Assembly: GCA_023426345.1 (NCBI GenBank)
Contig: JAFAAX010000075.1
Coordinates: forward strand, 1-25,536
Direction: 5' to 3'
Source of the DNA: Actinomycetes bacterium
Lineage (GTDB): Bacteria > Actinomycetota > Actinomycetes > Actinomycetales > Actinomycetaceae
DNA: 25,536 bases
Shown: in pieces, positions 1 through 6,735 of the stretch
Layout: each line of letters opens with the position of its first letter
How positions within the stretch are numbered: the stretch's first letter is position 1
The notes under the pieces: generated by a model
Database searches by the model: none
What the model was told of the DNA's origin: nothing
What the model saw: the letters and a program-made list of their open reading frames with translations, nothing else
Program-made: the position numbers and the translations under genes

Positions 1-111
1 ACTCTGAAGCCCCTACAAGACGTGACCATCCAGGTCGCCGGGCAAGAACTCACCGCCCAGCCCAAGCTGACCGACCACGCCCGCCACATCGTCGACTCAG
101 TGACACACTAA
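1..111 (+). CDS. C-terminal end of a probable transposase (partial)
   Basis: An open frame runs from the first base and ends with TAA at 109-111, giving 36 residues that include VTIQVAGQELTAQ and end in DSVTH. The start lies outside the window. The sequence resembles the tail of IS4/IS1634-type DDE transposases, but it is too short to identify the family. Context supports a mobile element: just beyond the stop, a tyrosine phosphatase gene on the other strand is cut off abruptly. The element's inverted repeat is not resolved; its end should lie between about 112 and 130. Confidence 0.45.
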   Translation, partial: TLKPLQDVTIQVAGQELTAQPKLTDHARHIVDSVTH

Positions 112-122
112 AACGGTCCAAC

Positions 123-290
123 TCAGGCCAGAGCCGCGATCGCCGGGTCCGTGGCGACGGCCGGGGCCGAGGGCGCTGCCGAGCGGTACACGATTCCGCG
201 GCGCAGGCGGCCGCCGTCGGCCGTCGGCCAGTCCCCGGGATCGCGCAGGTTGGGCAGGGCGGGCGAGTCGATGACGTGCGGGTCGGTCAT
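123..290 (-). pseudogene. N-terminal fragment of a PtpB-like tyrosine phosphatase
   Basis: Reading leftward from ATG at 290 gives 55 residues containing LPNLRDPGDWPTADGGR and then GIVYRSAA. This matches the conserved start of the Y_phosphatase3 (MptpB-type) tyrosine/lipid phosphatases, whose usual form is NFRDLGGYPTADGRxVRxGxLYRS. Full-length members have about 250 residues with a catalytic HCxxGKDR loop; here the frame stops at 125-123, before that loop. The stop falls where the transposase-bearing DNA begins, so the simplest reading is interruption by insertion. A TAGACT box lies 6 nt before the ATG and there is no Shine-Dalgarno sequence, suggesting a once leaderless transcript. The fragment cannot be catalytic. 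Confidence 0.65.
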
Positions 291-493
291 CGCCCCAGTC
301 TATGGGCGAGGCCGCCCCCACGCGGGGGGTTCGATCCCGCCAGGGGGCGCCCCGCGGGACGCGGGACCGTCCTCGTCGATCCGGGTCGATCCCGCCGGAC
401 GAGGGCGACGCCCCCTGTGCGGAGGGCTGGGTCCCGTGTGGGGGCGCCCCCGGCCGACCATCCGACAGCCTCACCGCGAGGATGTCCAGCGGG
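291..493. repeat. Intergenic palindromic repeat block (TGACGAGG family)
   Basis: This gap between the phosphatase fragment and the MBL-fold gene holds no gene I can support. It contains two facing copies of the dispersed repeat: CCGTCCTCGTCGATC (367-381, reverse orientation) and GGACGAGGGCGACGCCCCC about 20 bases further on, the latter paired with GGGGGCGCCCC near 440-450. Both arms can form GC-rich hairpins. The block could act as a terminator or mRNA 3' end element for the minus-strand MBL gene; that role is inferred. Confidence 0.5.
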
Positions 494-1546
494 TCAGGCG
501 CGGGACCCCCGGTCGCGCAGGGGGAAGCCGTCTGCGAGGAAGGGGTCGGCGGCGCCCGAGCGCACGAAGTCGGCGTGCATCACCGTCTGGCGCAGCGCGG
601 ACGCCAGGTAGAAGCCGCGGAGGTTGTCGAACCCGGCCGCCCAGTACAGGCGCGAGGCCAACTCCCACAGGGGGATCTCCGGGCGCGCGTCGAGGACCTC
701 GGCGGCGCCCCGGGTGCGGCGCAGATGGTGGAGGGCGGTGTCAGTGGCGCGCTCGGCCAGTCCGAGGAAGCGGTAGTCGTGTCCGGGGCAGACCAGGTAG
801 TCGTCGGCGCCCTCGTGGGCCAGCGCGGCCAGCCGGTCCATGGCCGCGAGGTACTCGGCGACGGGATTGCCCGCCACCGCGCCCAGCCCCAGGCCCGGGT
901 GGATCGAGGGCAGCAGGCTGTCCGCGGTGAGGACCAGGCGGTCGTCCTCGTCGACGAGCGACAGGGACCCGCCGGTGTGGCCGGGCGTCAGGAGGACCCG
1001 GAAGGACCGGCCGGGGATCGGCAGGACGTCGCCGTCGTCCAGGAGGACGTCGGGCGGGACGAGGATCTCCGCGCGGGCGACGGAGTTCAGCGTGAGGATC
1101 TCCTCGCGGCGCTCCTCGGGGACGCTCCATCCGTCGAGCGTCGCCCGGTCGATCGTCGCCATGACGGCCCCGGTGCGGCGGATCGCCTCGACCTCCCGTC
1201 GGGGCATGAGCAGGGGCGCACCGGTCGCCCGCCGGAGGGCGTCGGCCAGGCCGACGTGGTCGGTGTGCATGTGGGAGACGGTGACGGTGCGCAGCCGGTC
1301 CAGGGTGTGCCCGGTCCGCTCGATCAACCGGGCCATCGCCGCGGCGCCCTCGCGCTGGGCGCTGCCCGCGTCGAACAGGTGGAGGCCGCCGGCGTCGTCC
1401 TCGATGAGGTAGCACAGCGTGGAGGTCAGCGACAGGCGCATCGGGAAGGGGACGGGCAGGGACCAGACGCCGTCGGCGACCTTCTCGACATCGGGGACGC
1501 GATGATCGGCGAACGCCCGGTACTGCTCCCGACTGGCCGCTTCCAT
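494..1546 (-). CDS. Metallo-beta-lactamase-fold hydrolase
   Basis: This is a 350-residue cytoplasmic protein of the metallo-beta-lactamase/glyoxalase II superfamily. The metal-binding motif SHMHTDHVG supplies His92, His94, Asp96 and His97. His190 in TPGHTGGS, Asp209 in LTADS and His256 in CPGHDYRF complete a dinuclear site. The C-terminal ~90 residues look like the helical tail found in larger MBL-fold hydrolases of this type. The substrate cannot be read from the sequence; thioester or lactone hydrolysis is typical of relatives. The ATG at 1546 is preceded by GTGAGGATCCGGG, which gives a weak ribosome binding site. The gene stands alone between palindromic repeats and a divergent ATPase gene. 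Confidence 0.85.
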   Translation of the reverse strand: MEAASREQYRAFADHRVPDVEKVADGVWSLPVPFPMRLSLTSTLCYLIEDDAGGLHLFDAGSAQREGAAAMARLIERTGHTLDRLRTVTVSHMHTDHVGLADALRRATGAPLLMPRREVEAIRRTGAVMATIDRATLDGWSVPEERREEILTLNSVARAEILVPPDVLLDDGDVLPIPGRSFRVLLTPGHTGGSLSLVDEDDRLVLTADSLLPSIHPGLGLGAVAGNPVAEYLAAMDRLAALAHEGADDYLVCPGHDYRFLGLAERATDTALHHLRRTRGAAEVLDARPEIPLWELASRLYWAAGFDNLRGFYLASALRQTVMHADFVRSGAADPFLADGFPLRDRGSRA

Positions 1547-1737
1547 CCCGGATCCTCACCGCCCCTTGCCGTGTTCTCCTGCGGATGCCCCGCCGCCCGG
1601 ACGCCTGAGCGCCTCCCCGAACGACGCAGGACATGCTACGACCTCGAGCCGGCGGGGGCCCACGCGACCGTCGGACGGCTCGGTGAACAAGGCCGGGAAG
1701 TGGTCGCCCCTGGCGAGCGCAGGTTCGGCAATCCGTA

Positions 1738-1785
1738 TTGTCCAAAGTCGGCAAAGTGTATAATTCAAGTCCGGCAAAGTGTATA
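1738..1785 (+). promoter_or_regulatory. Promoter and repeats before the DUF4143 ATPase gene
   Basis: A perfect TATAAT lies at 1759-1764. TTGTCC (1738-1743) is a possible -35 box, although the 15-nt spacer is short. An AT-rich direct repeat sits around it: AGTCGGCAAAGTGTATA at 1746-1762 and AGTCCGGCAAAGTGTATA at 1768-1785. The second copy continues into an inverted repeat (CGGCAAAG ... CTTTCCG), a plausible operator for self-regulation. The base composition is clearly lower in GC than the surroundings. Confidence 0.5.
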
Positions 1786-1793
1786 CTTTCCGA

Positions 1794-3047
1794 ATGGACG
1801 AGTACCTTCCTCGCGTCGCCGACTCTGAGCTCGCCGACCTCATGACGTCGGTCGGCGCCGTGCTCCTCGAGGGGCCGAAAGCCTGTGGGAAGACGGCAAC
1901 GGCTTCTCAAATTGCTGCGACGACCTTCGAGATGGACCGGGATCGCACCGCTCGTGCGTCGATCGACCTCAATCCCGCCTACCTCTTCGAGCGCCCCGCC
2001 CCCATCCTGTTCGACGAGTGGCAGGTGACTCCCGATCTGTGGAACAGCGTCCGCCATGCTGTCGACAGTGCCCGTCGCGAGCGCGGACTGTATCTCCTCA
2101 CAGGATCTGCGACCCCTCATGACGACGTGAACCGCCACTCCGGTGCCGGTCGGATCGCCACCCTTCGGATGCGCCCGATGAGCCTGTTCGAGTCCGGCCA
2201 CTCCACCGGCAACGTCTCGCTGGGCAAACTCCTTGACGGCGACACCCAAGTCGGAACGGACAATGGGATGACGCTGTCCGATCTCATGGAGCGTGTCGTC
2301 ATCGGCGGCTGGCCCGACCTTCTGGACGCGGATGAGGCCTCGGCGCGCAGGTGGCTGCGTGGCTACCTCAGCCAGATCGTCGAGGTCGACATCCCGTCCT
2401 TCGTCGGTCGACGAGACCCTCGTACGCTGCGCCGCGTGCTCTCCTCCCTGGGCAGGTTCGTCGCGCACAGCCCCGCCGTCCGCGCGATTGCCGCAGATGT
2501 CGGAGGCGACCGTGGCCCGGCCACGCCGGCGACGATCTACAGTCACCTCGATGCCCTGGACCGGTTGCGGCTCGTCGACAACTCCGAGGCGTGGCAGCCC
2601 CACATGCGTTCGCGGACCCGGCTGCGCGTGGCTCCGACCCGGTACTTCGTCGACCCGTCGATCGGGACAGCAGCCCTCGGCGTCGGCAGCCGCGACCTGT
2701 TGGCAGACCTGGAAGCGGCCGGATACCACTTCGAAGCGCTCGCTGTCCGCGATCTGCGCATCTATGCCCAGGCCCTCGGCGGACGTGTCGACACGTGGCG
2801 CGACGCCGAAGGCCATGAGGTCGACGCGATCGTCACCCTCGAGGACGGTCGCTGGGCGGCCATCGAGATCAAGATGGGGCAAGTCGCGGTCGACGGCGCA
2901 GCTGCGGGCCTGCTGGACTTCGTACGTCGCGTGGACACCAGGCGCCAGGGCGCGCCCGCCGCACTGATCGTCCTGACCGCCACGGGAGCAGCCGGTCGAC
3001 GCGCCGACGGCGTCCACGTCGTCCCGCTCACCGCGCTGGCGCCTTGA
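1794..3047 (+). CDS. AAA ATPase with DUF4143 C-terminal domain
   Basis: The 417-residue protein belongs to the AAA_14/DUF4143 ATP-binding family, widespread, often laterally moved proteins of unclear role. The N-terminal P-loop is GPKACGKT (27-34), Walker B is ILFDEW (71-76, Asp74/Glu75), and a sensor-like YLLTGSATP follows at 100-108. The C-terminal half carries the DUF4143 region, with a PD-(D/E)XK-like WAAIEIKMG segment seen in many members. ATG at 1794 is preferred because GTG at 1779 overlaps the inverted repeat of the promoter. No clear Shine-Dalgarno sequence precedes it. Neighbours do not suggest a pathway. The AT-rich promoter and mixed codon use fit recent acquisition. Confidence 0.85.
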   Translation: MDEYLPRVADSELADLMTSVGAVLLEGPKACGKTATASQIAATTFEMDRDRTARASIDLNPAYLFERPAPILFDEWQVTPDLWNSVRHAVDSARRERGLYLLTGSATPHDDVNRHSGAGRIATLRMRPMSLFESGHSTGNVSLGKLLDGDTQVGTDNGMTLSDLMERVVIGGWPDLLDADEASARRWLRGYLSQIVEVDIPSFVGRRDPRTLRRVLSSLGRFVAHSPAVRAIAADVGGDRGPATPATIYSHLDALDRLRLVDNSEAWQPHMRSRTRLRVAPTRYFVDPSIGTAALGVGSRDLLADLEAAGYHFEALAVRDLRIYAQALGGRVDTWRDAEGHEVDAIVTLEDGRWAAIEIKMGQVAVDGAAAGLLDFVRRVDTRRQGAPAALIVLTATGAAGRRADGVHVVPLTALAP

Positions 3048-3127
3048 CTTCGACACGGCCGGCGCCCCCACGACCACCGCGACCGCCCCGGTGGCCGCGT
3101 CACGGCAGGCCGGGGCAGCGTCAAGGG

Positions 3128-3160
3128 CGCGCCCCGCGGCAGCGGGGCCGTCCTCGTCAA
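3128..3160 (-). repeat. TGACGAGG hairpin repeat carrying a TetR stop codon
   Basis: Read on the minus strand, this is CATTGACGAGGACGG followed by GCCCCGC-TGCC-GCGGGGC, a perfect 7-bp stem. The TGA in it (3159-3157) is the stop codon of the neighbouring TetR gene. The same arrangement recurs at 12005 and 20244. It resembles a factor-independent terminator stem but has no following T-run. Confidence 0.65.
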
Positions 3161-3930
3161 TGGGTGTCGGAAACGGGAACGACAGCGGAGGACGACGAGG
3201 CGGCGCCGGGCAGGTAGAGCTCGATGATCGGGACCATGTCGGCGATGACGGCCTCCCGGGACATGGTCGCCAGGGGCGGGATGCGGAGCAGATACCGCGC
3301 GACGCCGAGGCCCAGCAGATGGGCGGCCATCGGCTGGAGGTGCTCGAGGCGCGTCGTCGGCGCGTTCTCGCCGCGGCCGGCATTGTCACCGGCCCCGGAT
3401 TCCTCGCGGGCCGGAAAGTCCGTGTCGTCCCCGGGGTTTGCGCCGCCGCCGGTGTCCGGGCCGCCGCCGTCTGCGTCCGCGTCCCTGCTCTGGAGCGCGT
3501 CGATGACCTGGCGGACCACGTCCAGCCGGTCGGCGATGACGGAGATCAGGACATCGCGGTTCTCGTCCGACTCCAGGGCGGCCCGGAGCAGGGCCCGCAT
3601 CGAGGAGGCGCTGGGCTCGATCTCCCACAGGTCCAGGAACGCGCCGGCCAGCCGGGGGGCGACCGGGTCGGACCCGCGGAGGAGGGCGTCGGCCGCGCCG
3701 AGATTGTGCTCGAACTGGTCGATGACGGCCTGCTCGAACAGGCCGCGCTTGTCCCCGAAGAAGTGGGCGACCATGGAGACGTCGACCCCGGCGCGGTCGG
3801 TGATGGCGCGCAGGGACGCGCCCTCGTACCCGCGCTCGGCGAACAGCTCGACGGCGGCGCGCAGGATGTCCGCGCGCGTGGTCTCAGGGCCGGGGCGACG
3901 GCCGGTCGGGTGCTTCGTGCGCGGGGTCAT
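3157..3930 (-). CDS. TetR/AcrR-family regulator with glycine/aspartate-rich insert
   Basis: This is a 257-residue repressor-type protein. The TetR_N helix-turn-helix spans about residues 17-65 (ILRAAVELFAERGYEGASLRAI, then VSMVAHFFGDKRGLFEQ). The ligand-binding half resembles the other two local regulators ending ARYLLRIPPLATM-like. It is interrupted by an unusual ~45-residue Gly/Asp/Glu-rich, probably disordered stretch at about 148-193. Start choice is uncertain: ATG 3930, GTG 3936, ATG 3939 and ATG 3942 are in frame, and GAGAGGAG lies just upstream, nearest to 3942. It is divergent from the membrane protein at 4162, and a 14-bp palindrome between them is the likely operator. Its stop codon lies inside a dispersed repeat. 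Confidence 0.88.
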   Translation of the reverse strand: MTPRTKHPTGRRPGPETTRADILRAAVELFAERGYEGASLRAITDRAGVDVSMVAHFFGDKRGLFEQAVIDQFEHNLGAADALLRGSDPVAPRLAGAFLDLWEIEPSASSMRALLRAALESDENRDVLISVIADRLDVVRQVIDALQSRDADADGGGPDTGGGANPGDDTDFPAREESGAGDNAGRGENAPTTRLEHLQPMAAHLLGLGVARYLLRIPPLATMSREAVIADMVPIIELYLPGAASSSSAVVPVSDTH

Positions 3931-4014
3931 AGGCACCATCATCTCCTCTCGTGATCGGCAGCCGGGCCGCGGGGCGGGGGCGTCGCCCCTCTCGGTCAAG
4001 AATTTCGGCGAGCG

Positions 4015-4043
4015 TTGAATCCAACGATCGTTGGGTTTATGCT
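4015..4043 (+). promoter_or_regulatory. Promoter with palindromic TetR operator
   Basis: TTGAAT (4015-4020) and TATGCT (4038-4043) are separated by exactly 17 bases. The perfect 14-bp palindrome CCAACGATCGTTGG (4021-4034) fills most of that spacer. A repressor bound there would block RNA polymerase. The site lies between the divergent TetR gene (start 3930) and the membrane protein (start 4162), so local autoregulated control is the natural inference. Confidence 0.7.
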
Positions 4044-4161
4044 CTCACAATTGTCACGGTGTCGGGCGAGCGATGAGCGGCGAACGGCGGCACGGCCACC
4101 GGGACGGACGCGATCGGCACGACCGGTCGATCAGGCATTCGCGCACGAAGGGAACACGCAC

Positions 4162-5199
4162 ATGGCGTTCATGGCAGGGGCACGGGGCTCCGACGGATCG
4201 ACCGCGACCGCGGAGGAGCCCGCCGGGAGGGGCTGGATGAAGGCCGTGGCCATCGGCGTGCTCATCCCGCTGGTGGGCGCGCTGTTCGCGGCGGCGTTCC
4301 TCTGGCCGATGACCTCGGCGAAGCCGGGCAACATCGAGCTGGCCGTCGCCGACCCCGAGCAGGCGCGGGCCGGCATCGTCCAGACCCTCACCGCGAACAG
4401 CCCCGACATGTTCGTTCTCACCCAGGTCGACACCCGCGACGAGGCGGTCGCCGCCATCGAGAAGCGCGAGGTCTCCGGCGCCGTTATCTTCGGCGACCAG
4501 ATCGAGATGCTCACCGCCTCGGCCGGGGGCGCCCAGGTGTCCCAGGTCCTCTCGCAGATGGCGACCGGTATGCAGGCGGCGATGGCCGCCCAGGGCCAGC
4601 AGGTCCAGGTGACCGTCACGGACGTCGTGCCGGGCACGGCGCGCTCCGGCGTGTCGCAATTGGTCATCCTCCCCGCCCTGATCATCGGGCTGGCTGGGTC
4701 GATGGTCTCCTTCTTCGTGGTGAAGAAGCCCGTCCGGCGCTTCGCCACCCTGTTCACCGCCGCGATCGTGGGAGGCCTGGCCGCGTCCGCCGTGCTGGGC
4801 CCGTGGTTCAACGTCCTCGAGGGCTCCTACTGGACGAACGCCGCGGACATCGCCCTGGGGGTCCTGGCGATCGCGGGGGCGATCACCGGTCTGGGAGCGG
4901 CGCTGGGTCCGGCCGGCCTGGCCCTGGGCGCCGTCGCCATCATCCTGTTTGGCAACCCGTGGTCCGGCATGATGGTGCCCACCGAGTTCCTGCCCACTCC
5001 GTGGGCGACGATCGGCCACTACTTCCCCAACGGCCAGTTGATCACCCTCATGCGCTCGCTCGCCTACTTCCCCGACGCGTCCACCGGCGCCCAGTGGGGC
5101 GTCCTGAGCATCTGGGCCGGCGCGGGCCTGCTCCTGCTGGCGCTCGGCTCCCTCCTGCACAGCCGCCGCTCCCGGAGCGCGCGGGCCGTCGCCGCCTGA
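4162..5199 (+). CDS. ABC-2/YhgE-like integral membrane protein, probable efflux component
   Basis: The 345-residue protein has one N-terminal membrane helix (about residues 27-48), an extracytoplasmic region of about 125 residues and then five or six membrane helices ending with a short RRSRSAR tail. This is the layout of YhgE/Pip-like and ABC-2 membrane proteins (DUF3533-like). No ATPase gene sits beside it on the same transcript, so it may act alone or with a distant partner. ATG 4162 is chosen because GAAGGGA lies 8 nt upstream; the longer frame from 4015 would start inside the promoter. Control by the divergent TetR protein suggests export or detoxification of a small ligand. The exact substrate is unknown. 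Confidence 0.75.
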   Translation: MAFMAGARGSDGSTATAEEPAGRGWMKAVAIGVLIPLVGALFAAAFLWPMTSAKPGNIELAVADPEQARAGIVQTLTANSPDMFVLTQVDTRDEAVAAIEKREVSGAVIFGDQIEMLTASAGGAQVSQVLSQMATGMQAAMAAQGQQVQVTVTDVVPGTARSGVSQLVILPALIIGLAGSMVSFFVVKKPVRRFATLFTAAIVGGLAASAVLGPWFNVLEGSYWTNAADIALGVLAIAGAITGLGAALGPAGLALGAVAIILFGNPWSGMMVPTEFLPTPWATIGHYFPNGQLITLMRSLAYFPDASTGAQWGVLSIWAGAGLLLLALGSLLHSRRSRSARAVAA

Positions 5200-5250
5200 C
5201 CGCACGATCACGGGTCTCGGCGCGCCGCCGGGCGTCGTGTCGGGGAGGTA

Positions 5251-5375
5251 GCGCGCGGAAATTGGAGGCGTCACGATCCCGGATGCGTCGTGACGCCTCC
5301 AGTTCCCCCGCATGGCGCGCGATATCCGAGGCGTCGTGGGCCTGTTGGTGCCGTGACGCCTCCGATTTCGCGCAT
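5251..5375. repeat. Two hairpins of the GAGGCGTC repeat family
   Basis: The first hairpin pairs 5257-5276 with 5288-5306 around an 11-nt loop; its core TGGAGGCGTCACGA matches TCGTGACGCCTCCA perfectly (14 bp). The second, starting at 5321, pairs GAGGCGTC (5328-5335) with GACGCCTC (5355-5362). A third relative lies at 18728-18780. These are dispersed palindromic repeats of the REP kind, between the YhgE-like gene and the ABC exporter genes. Confidence 0.7.
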
Positions 5376-5582
5376 CTTCTGTCCTCTCGACGAGGACGGC
5401 GCCGCCACGGCGGCGCGCCCCCCCGCGGGACCGGCCGAGGCCCGGGAGGCGGCGCCGGACGGCGCATCCGGCGACACATCGCACGGCATGGGAACGCGCC
5501 CCTCGAGCGAAGGGGCGCAGGCGTTCCTACGATCGACCCGGGGATGCCCGCAGCGGGCGGCCCCAGAGGGAGGCTCCCGCCC
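5376..5582. other. Leader region of the ABC exporter genes, with a hairpin
   Basis: No gene is supported here. CTCGACGAGGACGGCG at 5396-5411 is a degenerate copy of the TGACGAGG repeat. A strong hairpin pairs GCGCCCCT (5496-5503) with AGGGGCGC (5511-5518); the flanking GGAACG (5491-5496) and CGTTCC (5522-5527) can extend it. TACGAT (5528-5533) could be a -10 box, but no good -35 is visible. The hairpin could be an operator or a leader structure. Confidence 0.4.
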
Positions 5583-6735
5583 ATGACCACCCAGCCCCAG
5601 CCCCGCTCCCACGCGGAGCCCGTCGGCGTCGACCTCGTCATCGACGTGGCCGGACTGCAAGAACTACGGGCGGTTCCAGGCGCTCAAGGGACTCGACCTG
5701 CAGGTCCGCCGCGGTGAGGTCCACGGGTTCCTGGGCCCCAACGGCGCGGGGAAGTCGACGACCATCCGCGTGCTCCTGGGGCTGCTGCGGGCCGATGGGG
5801 GAGAAGCGCGGGTCCTGGGCCAGGATCCGTGGCACGACGTGGTCGCGCTGCATCGGCGCCTCGCTTACGTTCCCGGCGACGTGTCGCTGTGGCCGGGGAT
5901 GACGGGCGGGGAGGCCATCGACTTGCTGGGTGCCCTGCGGGGCGGATTGGACCCGGTCCGGCGGGCGGACCTCATCGATCGGTTCGAGCTGGACCCCACC
6001 AAGCGGGGCCGTCAGTACTCCAAGGGCAACCGTCAGAAGGTCGCGATCATCGCGGCGTTGTCCTCAGATGTCGAGCTGCTCATCCTGGACGAGCCGACCT
6101 CCGGTCTGGATCCCCTGATGGAGAGCGTCTTCCAGGATGTCGTCCGCGAGGCCACGGGTCGCGGCGCGTCCGTGCTGCTGAGCAGCCACATCCTGTCGGA
6201 GGCCGAGTCGCTGGCCGACCGTCTGAGCATCATCCGCGACGGCCGGGTCGTGGAGACCGGGCCGCTGGCGGAGCTGCGTTCCGGCGCGCGGTCGACGATC
6301 CACGCCGAGCTGGCGCAGGCCCCGGACACCGCCGCACTGGGCGGGCTGTCCGACCTGCGCGTCGAGCCGGCGCGCTCGGACGGCGCCCGGCTCACCGCCA
6401 CCATCGAGTCCAGCCGCGTCGGCCTGGCGATGGCCGTCCTGGTGCCCTACGGGATCCGCTCGCTGACCGTGGAGCCACCCTCGTTGGAGTCGCTGTTCCT
6501 GCGCTTCTACGAGGGGGACGGCGTGGCCGGCACGGAGGGCATCGACGAGGGCGACCCCCTGCCCGGGGCGCCGACCGCGGCGGAGGAGGCGGGCTCGCGG
6601 GACGGCGGAGACTCCGGCTGGCGGCACAGCGGGGCGGCCGGGGCGGCGTCCGATGGGGATGCGGGTGCGCCGGGCGACGGGGCGGCCGCGGCCGGATCGG
6701 AAGCGGCGGCCGTGTCCGACGGAGCCGCTCGATGA
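5583..6735 (+). pseudogene. ABC transporter ATPase of an exporter, frameshifted near its N-terminus
   Basis: ATG 5583, preceded by GAGGGAGG, opens a frame that reads VDLVIDVAGL and then loses register at about 5655-5659. The ATPase continues in the next frame as KNYGRFQALKG, Walker A GPNGAGKSTT (about 5737-5766), signature YSKGNRQK, Walker B ELLILDEPTSGLDP and the switch SSHILSEAES. Loss of two bases (AC of CTGACCAAG, giving CTGCAAG) would explain it exactly. The first in-frame start after the shift, GTG 5770, lies beyond Walker A, so no complete ATPase can be made without correction. The last ~75 residues are a low-complexity Gly/Ala/Asp tail starting with IDEGDPLPGAP, which looks like a translated dispersed repeat. 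The stop overlaps the permease start. Confidence 0.75.

Noticed and set aside
741..3389. Very long minus-strand ORF (882 codons)
   Set aside because: It overlaps the MBL, ATPase and TetR genes, changes composition along its length, and is Arg/Pro/Gly-rich as expected for antisense frames in high-GC DNA.
4015..4161. Longer N-terminus for the YhgE-like protein
   Set aside because: It would start at the -35 box, include the operator, and add 49 residues with no similarity to the family.
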